Shown piece after piece: positions 45,127 to 54,383 of a DNA stretch of 64,000 nucleotides. The notes under the pieces were generated by a model that was not told where the DNA came from, searched no databases, and saw only the letters and a program-made list of their open reading frames with translations. Both the position numbers and the translations under genes were made by a program. The stretch is taken from contig NZ_BLJO01000003.1 in the NCBI RefSeq assembly GCF_009932555.1, positions 558,001-622,000 of the forward strand, written 5' to 3'. The DNA is from Steroidobacter agaridevorans (GTDB taxonomy: Bacteria > Pseudomonadota > Gammaproteobacteria > Steroidobacterales > Steroidobacteraceae). Positions within the stretch are counted from its first letter, which is position 1; each line of letters begins with the position of its first letter.

Positions 45127-46533
45127 ATGCGATACATCCGTATCCCAACTGCATTGCTGGCTTTGCTGTTACAACCGCTGCTGGCCGCAGGTGACGAATC
45201 AGTTACATCGCGGCCATGGTATGCACAAGGCGATTTCGAGCCTATGCAGCGCGTCGAACTGGTAGTGCGCAATACACTGGACCGCGAGCGGCACAACAAT
45301 CCAGTGACCATCCGGCGCGATCAGCTCGGCATGCTGCCGGACAGCCACGAATTCGCCCTCACGCTCGTCGACCCGAGCCTGCCAGGCCGGCCCGAGCCTT
45401 CGGCGGAGCTCTTCCAGCGACAAGGCGGACACGAGACGCGCCGGGAAAGCAACGGCGCCTGGATTGCCTATCAGCTCGACGATCTCGACCAGGACGGCCT
45501 CTGGGACGAGCTGTTCTTCATGTCCGATTTCGCGGCGGGGCAGAGCAAGGTCTTCTATCTCTATCTCGGCTTCCACAACCGTGGTTGGCACGTGCACCGG
45601 ACGCATGCCGCGATCGGTTCTTATGCCCGACACACTGTACCGTTCTGGGAGTCGGAGAACATCGGCTGGAAACTGTGGTATCCGACCGATATCGACGTGT
45701 TCGGCAAGCGGCGCCCGGTGCTGATGTCGCACCGCCTGTACATGGAGAATCTCGACGGTTACGGCGTGTCCGCGACCGATGTTGCCTACGGCTCTGACAT
45801 CATGCAGGTAGGGGCGTCGTTCGGCGGCGGCGGTATCGGCGTGTTCGAAGACGCAAAGAATCCCAACGTCGTCTCGCGCCCCAGGTTTACGGCGCGCTCG
45901 CTGGGCACCGGCTTCAACGCAGGTCCACGCAGCGACACTCGCTATGCATTTACGGTGTTGGCCAATGGGCCGGTGCGCTCGATCGTCCGAGCGCGCACCT
46001 TCAATTGGGACTCGGGCGCCGGAAAGTATGAGCTGGAACAAATGTACAGCGCGTACGCGGGGCAGAGCTATGCGACGGCGCGCGTCCACTTCTCTGTGTT
46101 CAACCCTGACAATCCCGACACCGCTTTTGCCGTGGGTATGCGCAAGCATCTGAGTGAAACCAGTTTTCATAAAGCGCGCGGCATCGTCATCAGCGGCGCA
46201 CCTGAGGCGATCCGCAACCAGGACGACGACGGCTTGCGTGAGAACAGCTTGATGGTGGATTTCGTCGGTACCGCACTGGTCGTGCCTGAAAAGTTTTCGC
46301 CGGAATACGTCTTCGTGCCTACCAGCGAAGGCAACCACGTACTGCGCATCAAGCCGAACAATGAGCGCTCATTCGAGTACCTGATCGCCGCGGGATGGAG
46401 CGAGGGCACCGTGAATCGGACCGCAGCGGAGTTTCGCGACTACACGCTGCGTACCGCCGAAGAGTTCAACTCGCCGCTGGAACTCGTCGGTGCGAAGTTG
46501 GAGGCGCGTCCGGCGACTCGCGCGTCCGAATGA
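45127..46533 (+). CDS. DUF4861-domain secreted protein
   Basis: 468 residues with a signal peptide (IPTALLALLLQPLLAAGDES). The body is a beta-rich DUF4861 domain: WIAYQLDDLDQDGLWDELFFMSDFAAG near the start, then SENIGWKLWYPTDIDVFGKRRP and a long sandwich. DUF4861 proteins occur in pectin and uronide operons; activity is not established with certainty, some being thought to act on unsaturated oligosaccharides. It starts 20 bases after the GH140-like gene and precedes a pectate lyase by 20 bases, so all three are one operon. Confidence 0.78.
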   Translation: MRYIRIPTALLALLLQPLLAAGDESVTSRPWYAQGDFEPMQRVELVVRNTLDRERHNNPVTIRRDQLGMLPDSHEFALTLVDPSLPGRPEPSAELFQRQGGHETRRESNGAWIAYQLDDLDQDGLWDELFFMSDFAAGQSKVFYLYLGFHNRGWHVHRTHAAIGSYARHTVPFWESENIGWKLWYPTDIDVFGKRRPVLMSHRLYMENLDGYGVSATDVAYGSDIMQVGASFGGGGIGVFEDAKNPNVVSRPRFTARSLGTGFNAGPRSDTRYAFTVLANGPVRSIVRARTFNWDSGAGKYELEQMYSAYAGQSYATARVHFSVFNPDNPDTAFAVGMRKHLSETSFHKARGIVISGAPEAIRNQDDDGLRENSLMVDFVGTALVVPEKFSPEYVFVPTSEGNHVLRIKPNNERSFEYLIAAGWSEGTVNRTAAEFRDYTLRTAEEFNSPLELVGAKLEARPATRASE

Positions 46534-46553
46534 CTGGCGATGGGAGACCTGTG

Positions 46554-47663
46554 ATGCCCAGCCATCGGCCCGCACAACCCATCTCGGCGCGTGCGATTCG
46601 TTTCCTGGTGGCTCTGTCCGGGCTTGCGATCTTATCGGGATGCTCGGCGACTGCGCCAGTCGCCTGGAACCCCGGCGTCGCTCGGCAAGCGTCGAATTGG
46701 TATCGATCCGCGCAGGCTCGGGGGATCGCGGACAGTGTCCTGCAGTATCAGTCGGCTGAGGGTGGCTGGCCAAAGAACACCGACTTGGCGAAGGCACCGC
46801 GAACCGCCGCGGATATTCCCTCCGACGGTAAAGAGAATACTTTCGATAACGACGGCACCACATTGCCGATGGAGTTCCTGGCGCGCGTCGTGCACGCTAC
46901 GGGCGCGAGAGTCTATCGGGATGCGTTCAATCGCGGCCTGGACTACACGCTTGCCGCGCAATATCCCAATGGCGGATGGCCACAATTCTATCCGCTACGC
47001 AGCGGCTACTACTCGCACATTACATTCAACGACGACGCGATGATCCGCGTGATGAGTCTGCTGCGTGACATCGCATCCGGAAAGCCACCCTACGAGTTCG
47101 TCGACGATGTGCGCCGGGAGCGGGCGGCGCAGGCGGTTGCGCGAGGCATCGATCTCATATTGAGAACCCAGATCAAACAAAACGGGTTCCTGACCGCCTG
47201 GTGCGCACAGTATGACGAGCGGACACTCGAACCCGCCTGGGCGCGTCGTTACGAGCCGCCCTCGTTATCGGGCAGTGAGAGCGTGGGCATCCTGCGCTTT
47301 CTCATGAGCATCGAGGCGCCGACGCCGCAGATCGTCGCCGCAATCGAAGGCGGCGTGCGCTGGCTGCGGCAGTCGGCTATCGTCGGCATTCGCCTGGAAC
47401 GCTTTACGAGTGATGATGGGTTAGCAGACAAGCGCGTGATGGCGGAATCAGCGGCCGAAACTCTTTGGGCTCGCTTTTATGAACTCGGCTCCAACCGTCC
47501 GATTTTTCTGGGCCGGGACTCGGTGTTCCGTTACAACTTCGCGGAAATCGAACGCGAGCGCCGCACGGGTTATGGGTACTACGGCACCTGGCCTCGCCGG
47601 CTGCTCGACGAAGACTATCCGGCATGGAAGCGAGAGTTGCCACTTCAACCGCGGCGGTCCTGA
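46554..47663 (+). CDS. PL10 pectate lyase (lipoprotein)
   Basis: 369 residues. The signal ends in a lipobox (AILSGC), so it is probably anchored in a membrane. The catalytic domain is the PelA/Pel-15E alpha-toroid: LQYQSAEGGWPKNTDLA, TFDNDGTTLPMEFLARVV, QYPNGGWPQFYPLRSGYYSHITFNDDAMIRVM and IVGIRLERFTSDDG. PL10 cuts polygalacturonate by calcium-dependent elimination. It is the third gene of the GH140-DUF4861-PL10 operon and upstream of a TonB receptor. ATG 46554 chosen, GTG 46551 adjacent. Confidence 0.88.
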   Translation: MPSHRPAQPISARAIRFLVALSGLAILSGCSATAPVAWNPGVARQASNWYRSAQARGIADSVLQYQSAEGGWPKNTDLAKAPRTAADIPSDGKENTFDNDGTTLPMEFLARVVHATGARVYRDAFNRGLDYTLAAQYPNGGWPQFYPLRSGYYSHITFNDDAMIRVMSLLRDIASGKPPYEFVDDVRRERAAQAVARGIDLILRTQIKQNGFLTAWCAQYDERTLEPAWARRYEPPSLSGSESVGILRFLMSIEAPTPQIVAAIEGGVRWLRQSAIVGIRLERFTSDDGLADKRVMAESAAETLWARFYELGSNRPIFLGRDSVFRYNFAEIERERRTGYGYYGTWPRRLLDEDYPAWKRELPLQPRRS

Positions 47664-47767
47664 GCGGGTTCTGAGGCCGGCAACGCACGCTGCGAGCCTC
47701 TTCCATCATCGATTCGTACTGCATCCATGACGGTCCTGCGAACCGTCCGAGCTCTGGAATGGCTCCG

Positions 47768-47812
47768 AAAGATTATTATCCTGGGAATCTTTAGGTGAGA
47801 TCGAGAAGATTC
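47768..47812 (+). promoter_or_regulatory. Upstream regulatory block, copy 2
   Basis: AAAGATTATTATCCT followed by ATCGAGAAGATTC, the same arrangement as at 43311-43355. Within each copy the AAGATT units are 37 bases apart, which could be two half-sites for a regulator such as the AraC protein encoded downstream. It lies about 105 bases before the TonB receptor. Confidence 0.45.
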
Positions 47813-47917
47813 GCTGCAATCGACAGATTACCTTGAACGGGCAAAGAGCGCCGGGAGGGCTGCGCGGTCGCGTGGTCACGAGAGCGTTCGGTACAAGGAC
47901 TGTCTGGGGGATTAAAG

Positions 47918-50900
47918 ATGCAGCAGCGCAATCGTGTTGTTACGCGTGCCATCTGCACGACGTCCGGCAGGGCGTTGGCGATGGCGGGGATGTGGATGGC
48001 GGCCTACGCTCCAGCGTGGTCGCAGACGACCGCGCAGACCTCACAGCTCGAAGAGGTCATCGTGACAGGTATCCGCAGCGCGCTCGCGAGCGGAATCGAG
48101 ACCAAACGCGAGTCGTTCACGCAGGTCGACGAGATCAACGCCGAGGACATGGCGGATTTTCCGGACAGCAATCTGGCCGAGTCGCTGCAGCGTTTGCCGG
48201 GCGTATCGATCGATCGAGTCGACGGCGAGGGCCGCACCATCACCGTTCGCGGTCTCGGCGGCGATTTCGTAACCACCACTATCAACGGCATGGACGCGCT
48301 GTCCACCGCGGGCGGCGGCAATTCTGGCTCGTCTCCCAATCGCAGCCGTTCCTTCGAATTCAACTCGTTTGCGTCGGAGCTGTTCGGCAGTCTCAAGGTT
48401 CAGAAGACCGCCGCGGCGTCGACTGACGAAGGCTCGTTGGGCTCGACGGTCGCGCTCTCGACGCCCCGCGCTCTGGATTACGGGCGCTTCGCTACCGCAC
48501 TTTCCGCCTCGGGTGCGTACTACGATGCCGGCGATAAGGTATCGCCGCGCCTGGCGGCACTCATCACGGACACGTTCTTCGACAACAGGCTGGGCATCAT
48601 CGCTTCGGCGGCCTACAGCGAACGTGATTCGGTCATCGACAAGTACGATCGCAACACCGGTCAGGCCGACATCCTGTATCGAAATTCGCAGCACGCGGGG
48701 TTGACGCCGGCTACGTTCGGCTATGCGCGTCCTTCCAACGCGACCCACGCGAATCCAGCGCTCTCTTGCGCGGCAAATCCGGGGCTGCTGGGTTGCGGTT
48801 CCGACCCGGCGGCGTACGCGGCGCTGCCCCTGACGGCATTCATTCCAACCTTCCCGACGCTGAGTCACGAGGAAATCAGCTACGAACGCCTCGGGGTGAC
48901 CTTCGGCGTGCAATGGCGTCCGACCGATCGATCGTTACTGTCGCTGGACTATCTTCTGTCCTCGTACAAGAGTGAAGAAGTGCTCTATGAGCTCACGCCC
49001 ATCAGCGGCAATCGCAATGGATACAACGCCACGGCGGCAATCAATCCAGCTTCGCTGAATGCGGCGGCCCGGCGCGGCCTGTACGCGAGATGCGATCAGG
49101 TCACGGGCACGGTGGACGATCGCGATTGTGGTCAGGCGCTGTACGGAACCACGCCGGTTGCCGGCACGCAGTTCAGCTTCAATCCGCACAATCTCGAGCC
49201 CTACGACTACTACAACTCGCCTGCCTCGGTCGGCTATATCCCGAGCGCCAATGGCATCGCGAACTGGGCGCAGCTCGTCGGACGCCCCAACATGCAGGTG
49301 CGGGACGTGAACGTAGTCACGAACCGCGATGGTCGCGCGTTCGCCGACTACATTGCGCTCGACAACGTGGACTGGCGCAATGCCGCCGACGGCACGGAGA
49401 ACGAGACGACGTTCGATCAGATCTCGCTGAATTTCGAACACCGGTTCAGCGATGCGCTGAGCATGACCGCGCTGATCGGCACCTCCAAGTCGGAATATCG
49501 AAGCAACGGCATGCTGGTCGAGTTCAACAATCTGGACATGGACGGTTTCGTATTCGATGAACGCAGCGGCGGCTCCATGCCCGTCATGAATCTCGGATTC
49601 GATCCGGCGGATCCGAACAATTGGAGCCTCGTGAAAGGGTTGTCGGAAGTGCGCACGGTTCGCTGGGCCGTGGACAACGAGTTTGAAACGGCGAAACTGA
49701 ATTTCACCTGGACTTTCTCTGACACCTTCGGCGTGAACTTTGGCGGCGGGCGCAAGAAGTTCGATTATTCCGCGCTCGAGCTGCGGCGTAACTCGGGTGC
49801 TCAGCCCATGATTCCAACCGAGCGCGAGGCGGGCCGCGCTATTGGCGAGTTCGGCCGGATGGTTTCTTACGGCGAAGGCGGCATCGATGTTTCGAATGGC
49901 ACACCGACCCGCTGGTTCGCACCGAGTTTCGATGGCTTCCGTAACGCCTTCGACGTGCAATGCAACTGCATCAATCAATGGGGCGACTGGCGCCTCAACG
50001 AACGCACCGGGAGCACCAACGCCGTTTCCGAAACCGATACCAGCGGCTACGCCGAGCTGACGATGAACGCTCAGCCGGGCGGCCGGCGGTTGTTCGGAAA
50101 TTTCGGCGTGCGCTACGCGAAGACGGAAGTGGAATCCGCTGGGCTGCTCGCGAACCAAATCCTCACCGCGAACAACGAATACAACGACACGCTGCCATCG
50201 TTGAATCTTGCCTACGAGGTGCTGCCCGATACGCTGCTGCGTATCGGCGCCGCGAAAGTCATGGCCCGCCCGCGGCTCAACGACCTGCGTCCCAACGGCA
50301 ACCTGCCGACCGGTTGCAGCGGCACCAGCGCTGGCTGCAATTCAGCGCCGGCCTTTACGATGGGCAACCCGTACCTCGAGCCATTCCGCGCGACCAACTA
50401 CGATCTCGGCCTGGAGTGGTACTTCAGCAGTGAAGGCTTGCTGGCTGCTGCGTTGTTCTACAAGGACATCGAATCGTTCCCGCAGTCGGTACGCAGCGAT
50501 GGGCCGCTGTCGCAGGTGCTGCCGCCAGAGCTGCTGAGTGCGTACGTGGCGACCATCACCGATGCGCCACTGCTCGCGCACATCAATAACGGCGGCACCT
50601 TCGGCATCACTACGCAGCGCGATTCGCCCGGCGGCTTCATCCGTGGCGCGGAGTTGTCCTATCAACAGCCGTTCACGTTCCTGCCGGCGCCGTTCAACAA
50701 CTTTGGCACCATCCTCAACTACACACGCATCGAGTCGGAGCTGCAATACATAGTCAACAGCAACACCGGGCAAACGCAGACCGCACCGTATCTCAACGCG
50801 TCGCCCAACTCGTTCAACGCCACGCTCTACTATGCGACGGATCGCTGGGAAGCGCGCATTTCCGGAGCGTATCGATCCGAATATATGCAGCTCTTTCCGG

Positions 50901-51172
50901 TATCGGCGGGCACTTGCGAGATTGGACTGACCACCAGCGGCGGCGCGCCGTGCAACGCGCCGCTCATCAATGACTTCCGCGCGGTGGAGGACAATCTCTA
51001 TGTGGATGCGTCGTGGCGTTTCGATGTCGGCGACTATATGAGCCTCACCGCCGAGATACAGAACCTCACGGACGAGCATACCCAGCGCTGGGTCTACAGC
51101 GACGTGGAGATCATTCAGTTGCACCAGGGATTCGGTCGAACGTTCACGCTCGGCTTGCGTGTCAAGCTGTAG
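47918..51172 (+). CDS. TonB-dependent receptor of the pectin/apiose locus
   Basis: 1084 residues: signal peptide, plug (LEEVIVTGIRSALASGIETKRESFTQVDEINAEDMADFPDSNLAESLQRLPGVSIDRVDGEG; RTITVRGLGGDFVTTTINGMDAL) and a large barrel ending in a hydrophobic residue run (GFGRTFTLGLRVKL). ADFPDSNLAESLQRLPG is typical of the oligosaccharide receptors of Caulobacter and Xanthomonas type. Between PL10 and another lyase-like gene, it should import oligogalacturonides. An upstream paralogue remnant shows an earlier duplicate. Confidence 0.9.
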   Translation: MQQRNRVVTRAICTTSGRALAMAGMWMAAYAPAWSQTTAQTSQLEEVIVTGIRSALASGIETKRESFTQVDEINAEDMADFPDSNLAESLQRLPGVSIDRVDGEGRTITVRGLGGDFVTTTINGMDALSTAGGGNSGSSPNRSRSFEFNSFASELFGSLKVQKTAAASTDEGSLGSTVALSTPRALDYGRFATALSASGAYYDAGDKVSPRLAALITDTFFDNRLGIIASAAYSERDSVIDKYDRNTGQADILYRNSQHAGLTPATFGYARPSNATHANPALSCAANPGLLGCGSDPAAYAALPLTAFIPTFPTLSHEEISYERLGVTFGVQWRPTDRSLLSLDYLLSSYKSEEVLYELTPISGNRNGYNATAAINPASLNAAARRGLYARCDQVTGTVDDRDCGQALYGTTPVAGTQFSFNPHNLEPYDYYNSPASVGYIPSANGIANWAQLVGRPNMQVRDVNVVTNRDGRAFADYIALDNVDWRNAADGTENETTFDQISLNFEHRFSDALSMTALIGTSKSEYRSNGMLVEFNNLDMDGFVFDERSGGSMPVMNLGFDPADPNNWSLVKGLSEVRTVRWAVDNEFETAKLNFTWTFSDTFGVNFGGGRKKFDYSALELRRNSGAQPMIPTEREAGRAIGEFGRMVSYGEGGIDVSNGTPTRWFAPSFDGFRNAFDVQCNCINQWGDWRLNERTGSTNAVSETDTSGYAELTMNAQPGGRRLFGNFGVRYAKTEVESAGLLANQILTANNEYNDTLPSLNLAYEVLPDTLLRIGAAKVMARPRLNDLRPNGNLPTGCSGTSAGCNSAPAFTMGNPYLEPFRATNYDLGLEWYFSSEGLLAAALFYKDIESFPQSVRSDGPLSQVLPPELLSAYVATITDAPLLAHINNGGTFGITTQRDSPGGFIRGAELSYQQPFTFLPAPFNNFGTILNYTRIESELQYIVNSNTGQTQTAPYLNASPNSFNATLYYATDRWEARISGAYRSEYMQLFPVSAGTCEIGLTTSGGAPCNAPLINDFRAVEDNLYVDASWRFDVGDYMSLTAEIQNLTDEHTQRWVYSDVEIIQLHQGFGRTFTLGLRVKL

Positions 51173-51192
51173 TCGAGGGTGACGCCGTGACG

Positions 51193-51227
51193 GTTCCATC
51201 GAGCACGCTGGCGATGCTCGATGGAAC
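51193..51227 (+). terminator. Perfect hairpin after the TonB receptor gene
   Basis: GTTCCATCGAGCA (51193-51205) and TGCTCGATGGAAC (51215-51227) form a 13-base perfect stem with a 9-base loop, 20 bases after the receptor stop. No T tract follows; likely partial termination or message stabilisation between receptor and lyase. Confidence 0.5.
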
Positions 51228-51261
51228 GCGCCGAGTAGATCGCTTTCTTGAGCAGAGGTAC

Positions 51262-52782
51262 ATGATGTCAGTGGTATCGAATGGCAACGACAGAGTTCAT
51301 TGGTCGCTGAGTGCGCTCGGCTTGGTTTTGATGACAATAGCGCTGTTCGGGAACGCGAAAGCCTCGCAGCCGGGGCGCGAGGAGATTCTGAAGGCGATGA
51401 AGCAGGCCGCCGTTTTCATGGTGGACAAGGTGGCCGTGCACGGTGGCTACGTGTGGGTGGTCAGCGACGATCTTTCGCAGCGTTGGGGCGAGGTGCCGGC
51501 TCGGCCGTCGCAGATCTGGCTGCAAGGGGGCACCGAGCGAGTGGGGGAGGTCATGCTCGACGCCTACGAGGCCACCGGCGACCGCTACTACCTGGAGGCG
51601 GCACGCAAGGCCGCCGACGCACTGGTGTTCGGACAGCATCCGCTCGGCGGCTGGCACTACTTCATCGACTTCGATCCACGTGGCCTGCCGCAGTGGTACG
51701 AGGACGTTGCGTCCAGATTTCCGTATGGACTGGAAGAGTATCGGCACTACTACGGCAACGCGACTTTTGACGATCACGTCACATCGGACGCCGCCCAGTT
51801 CCTGCTGCGCTTCTATAGCGTGAGTCACGAGGCCGCCTATCGCGAACCGGTGGCCCGAGCGCTCCATTTCCTGTTGATCTCGCAGTATCCGAATGGTGCC
51901 TGGCCGCAGCGTTACCCGTTGCGGTATGAGTACGCCCACGATGGATTGCCCGACTACACCTCTTTCTTCACGCTCAACGACGGGGCCGCCGAGCACAATA
52001 TCAAGGTGCTGCTGCAGGCGTTCGATACCTTCGCAGATGAACGCTATTGGGAAGCCGCCCGGCGCGGCGTCGATGCGCTGATCAGCTTGCAAGGCCCCGT
52101 CGGCCAGGCATGCTGGGCCGAGCAGTATGGTCCGGACATGCGTCCCGCCACTGCGCGAACGCATGAACCCGCAGGCTATGTCGTGCGTGAAAGTCGCAGC
52201 GTCATCGACATCCTGCACGTCATGTATCTGCGAACGGGTGATCCGCGTTACCTGGCGCCAGTGCCGCGATGCCTCGATTGGTTCGACCGGATCAATCGTG
52301 AGTCGGCGTCGGAGCGCTATCCAACGCCGCGTTACTGGGAACCGGGAACCAACCGGCCGCTATATGTCGTTCGCACCGGCGAGCGCACGTCGGAAGGCTA
52401 TGGCAAATATAAATGGGTTACCGATCCCTCGCAGACCCGGTGCGAAGGTAAACCTTGCCGCTGGGGCGGCAAGCCGATCGTCGATGTGAAGGCGCTGCGT
52501 GCCGATCATGAAGCAATAGCCGCGCTTTCGCCGAAGCAGCGGGCCGAGCGTCTGGTTGCACTGGATACACACAGGCGATCGCGCCCCGATGTTGCTGAGG
52601 TGGCCGGAGTGATCGCCTCGCTGGATGCGCGCGGCGCCTGGGTCACGGACGGGATTTCTGTGCCGCGTCCTGGGATGTCGATTCAAGCCGACGTTCAAGC
52701 CGATGATCGGGTGCCGGTACGCGGCATCAGCACGGCTGTCTTTACGACACACATGACGACTTTGATCTCCGCCCTGAGGTAA
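51262..52782 (+). CDS. Secreted pectate-lyase-like protein (alpha-toroid)
   Basis: 506 residues from ATG 51262 with AGAGG upstream; the longer frame back to 51013 overlaps the receptor. A signal-like helix (LGLVLMTIALFGNAKASQPG) precedes an alpha-toroid with the same motifs as PL10: LISQYPNGAWPQRYPLRYEYAHDGLPDYTSFFTLNDGAAEHNIKVLL and WAEQYGPDMRPA. It has an extra C-terminal 100 residues. It is related to, but longer than, the PL10 enzyme at 46554. A role in galacturonan cleavage or oligomer handling is inferred; specificity is unknown. Confidence 0.78.
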   Translation: MMSVVSNGNDRVHWSLSALGLVLMTIALFGNAKASQPGREEILKAMKQAAVFMVDKVAVHGGYVWVVSDDLSQRWGEVPARPSQIWLQGGTERVGEVMLDAYEATGDRYYLEAARKAADALVFGQHPLGGWHYFIDFDPRGLPQWYEDVASRFPYGLEEYRHYYGNATFDDHVTSDAAQFLLRFYSVSHEAAYREPVARALHFLLISQYPNGAWPQRYPLRYEYAHDGLPDYTSFFTLNDGAAEHNIKVLLQAFDTFADERYWEAARRGVDALISLQGPVGQACWAEQYGPDMRPATARTHEPAGYVVRESRSVIDILHVMYLRTGDPRYLAPVPRCLDWFDRINRESASERYPTPRYWEPGTNRPLYVVRTGERTSEGYGKYKWVTDPSQTRCEGKPCRWGGKPIVDVKALRADHEAIAALSPKQRAERLVALDTHRRSRPDVAEVAGVIASLDARGAWVTDGISVPRPGMSIQADVQADDRVPVRGISTAVFTTHMTTLISALR

Positions 52783-52810
52783 GCAAGTTGGCGCAGATCG
52801 ACAGTTGACG

Positions 52811-52871
52811 GCGCAGCGACCCCGGCCCCCTGCATGTCACGGACCCCCGGCCATGCTCGGGGTCGCTGCGC
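52811..52871 (+). terminator. Long-stem hairpin between lyase-like and DUF1593 genes
   Basis: GCGCAGCGACCCCG (52811-52824) and CGGGGTCGCTGCGC (52858-52871) form a perfect 14-base stem with a 33-base loop. It lies between the lyase-like gene and the DUF1593 gene; no T tract follows the stem. Confidence 0.5.
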
Positions 52872-52919
52872 AGGTCATGGTGCAGATTTTCTACGATGGT
52901 TGATCCGACGAACATGCCT

Positions 52920-54350
52920 ATGAAGACTCGTTTGCTGACCCTCCTGCTCGCATTGTTGGCTTTCAGTGTGGACGCGCATGCTGCGCCCGGCGACAAAGTG
53001 CGATTGTTCGTGCTCACCGATATCGAGAACGAACCGGATGACGCGCAATCCATGGTGCGTTTGCTTGCCTATGCGAACAACTTCGATATCGAAGGCCTGG
53101 TTGCTACGACCTCGGTGCACTTGCCGAATCGAACCGCCGCGGCTCGTATTCGCACTATCGTCGACGCCTATGGCGAGGTACGGGATAACCTGGAGAAGCA
53201 TGAGTCAGGATGGCCGACCGCTGAGCGTTTGCGCTCTGTCATCAGTGAAGGCCTGCCGCTCCTGGGCATGCAGGCAGTGGGTGATGACAAGGACTCACAG
53301 GGCTCCGCGGCGCTCATTGCCGCCGCTGACCGCGACGACTCGCGGCCGCTGTGGGTAACCGTCTGGGGCGGTCCCAACGTGCTCGCGCAGGCGCTTCATA
53401 AAGTCCGAGCCACGCGTTCCAAACAGGCGCTGGCAAAGTTCGTCGCCAAATTGCGCGTATACACGATCTCGGATCAGGACGATTCAGGCCCGTGGATCCG
53501 CAAGAACTTTCCCACGCTGTTCTATATCGTCAGTCCTGGGCTCTCGGCGGGCGGCGCGTATCACTTCGCCACCTGGAGCGGCATCAGCGGCGATCGCGTC
53601 CATGGACGGTTTGGAGGCGCCGATTTTCCGATCGTTGACAACCCGTGGCTCGATCGGAACATCCGTAACAAAGGTCCGCTCGGCGCCCAGCATCCGCACA
53701 CCGAGTTCCTGATGGAAGGTGATACGCCGAGCTTCCTCGGCCTGCTGGACAATGGACTTAACGAACCCGAGCATCCCAACTGGGGCGGGTGGGGCGGACG
53801 TTACGAGTTGTATCAGCCGCGCAAGCAGCGCTGGCACGTCGAGCAGGAAACGCGCCCTATCTGGACCGATGCCGTCGATGAAGTATTGGGCGTGGACGGC
53901 AACTGGCACACGACCAATCACGCCACGATCTGGCGCTGGCGCCGCGACTATCAGAATGACTTCGCCGCTCGCATGGATTGGACCATCAAGGCGCCCGGCG
54001 ATGCGAACCATCCACCGATCGTGAAGCTCGATCATGCGCGCGAGCTGACGGCGAGACAAGGCGAGCGCGTCGACTTGAGCGCTGCGGGCACGAGCGATCC
54101 GGATGGCGATGCGCTGTCCTATCGCTGGTTCTTTTACCCGGAAGCCGGAACGTTCACCGTGTCTGGCCGCGATACGGGCGAGTTCGTCGAGATCACGAAC
54201 TTCGATCAGCCGCAGGCCTGGTTCACGGTGCCGACGCGGCGAGTCATGGCGCCCGGCACCGGCACGATGCATTTCATCGTTGCGGTGACCGATCACGGCA
54301 CGCCGCGCTTGACGCGATACCAGCGGGTGATCGTCGATGTCAGGAAGTAA
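52920..54350 (+). CDS. DUF1593 nucleoside-hydrolase-like secreted protein
   Basis: About 476 residues from ATG 52920 (ATG 52896 possible), with a signal peptide ([18 protein letters not shown]). It opens with [38 protein letters not shown], the DUF1593/nucleoside-hydrolase-like metal-binding start, and ends with an Ig-like domain ([40 protein letters not shown]). Such proteins (including Sde182) occur with plant-polysaccharide enzymes and were first called cellulose-binding; the reaction is not established. It is the last gene of the pectin operon. Confidence 0.82.
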   Translation: MKTRLLTLLLALLAFSVDAHAAPGDKVRLFVLTDIENEPDDAQSMVRLLAYANNFDIEGLVATTSVHLPNRTAAARIRTIVDAYGEVRDNLEKHESGWPTAERLRSVISEGLPLLGMQAVGDDKDSQGSAALIAAADRDDSRPLWVTVWGGPNVLAQALHKVRATRSKQALAKFVAKLRVYTISDQDDSGPWIRKNFPTLFYIVSPGLSAGGAYHFATWSGISGDRVHGRFGGADFPIVDNPWLDRNIRNKGPLGAQHPHTEFLMEGDTPSFLGLLDNGLNEPEHPNWGGWGGRYELYQPRKQRWHVEQETRPIWTDAVDEVLGVDGNWHTTNHATIWRWRRDYQNDFAARMDWTIKAPGDANHPPIVKLDHARELTARQGERVDLSAAGTSDPDGDALSYRWFFYPEAGTFTVSGRDTGEFVEITNFDQPQAWFTVPTRRVMAPGTGTMHFIVAVTDHGTPRLTRYQRVIVDVRK

Positions 54351-54383
54351 CGGCCGTCACTGCATTGGATCTGCAGTGAGCTT

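Noticed and set aside
45199-46338. 379-residue minus-strand frame opposite DUF4861
   Set aside because: Arg/His/Ala-rich shadow; the plus-strand protein has a signal peptide and a family domain.
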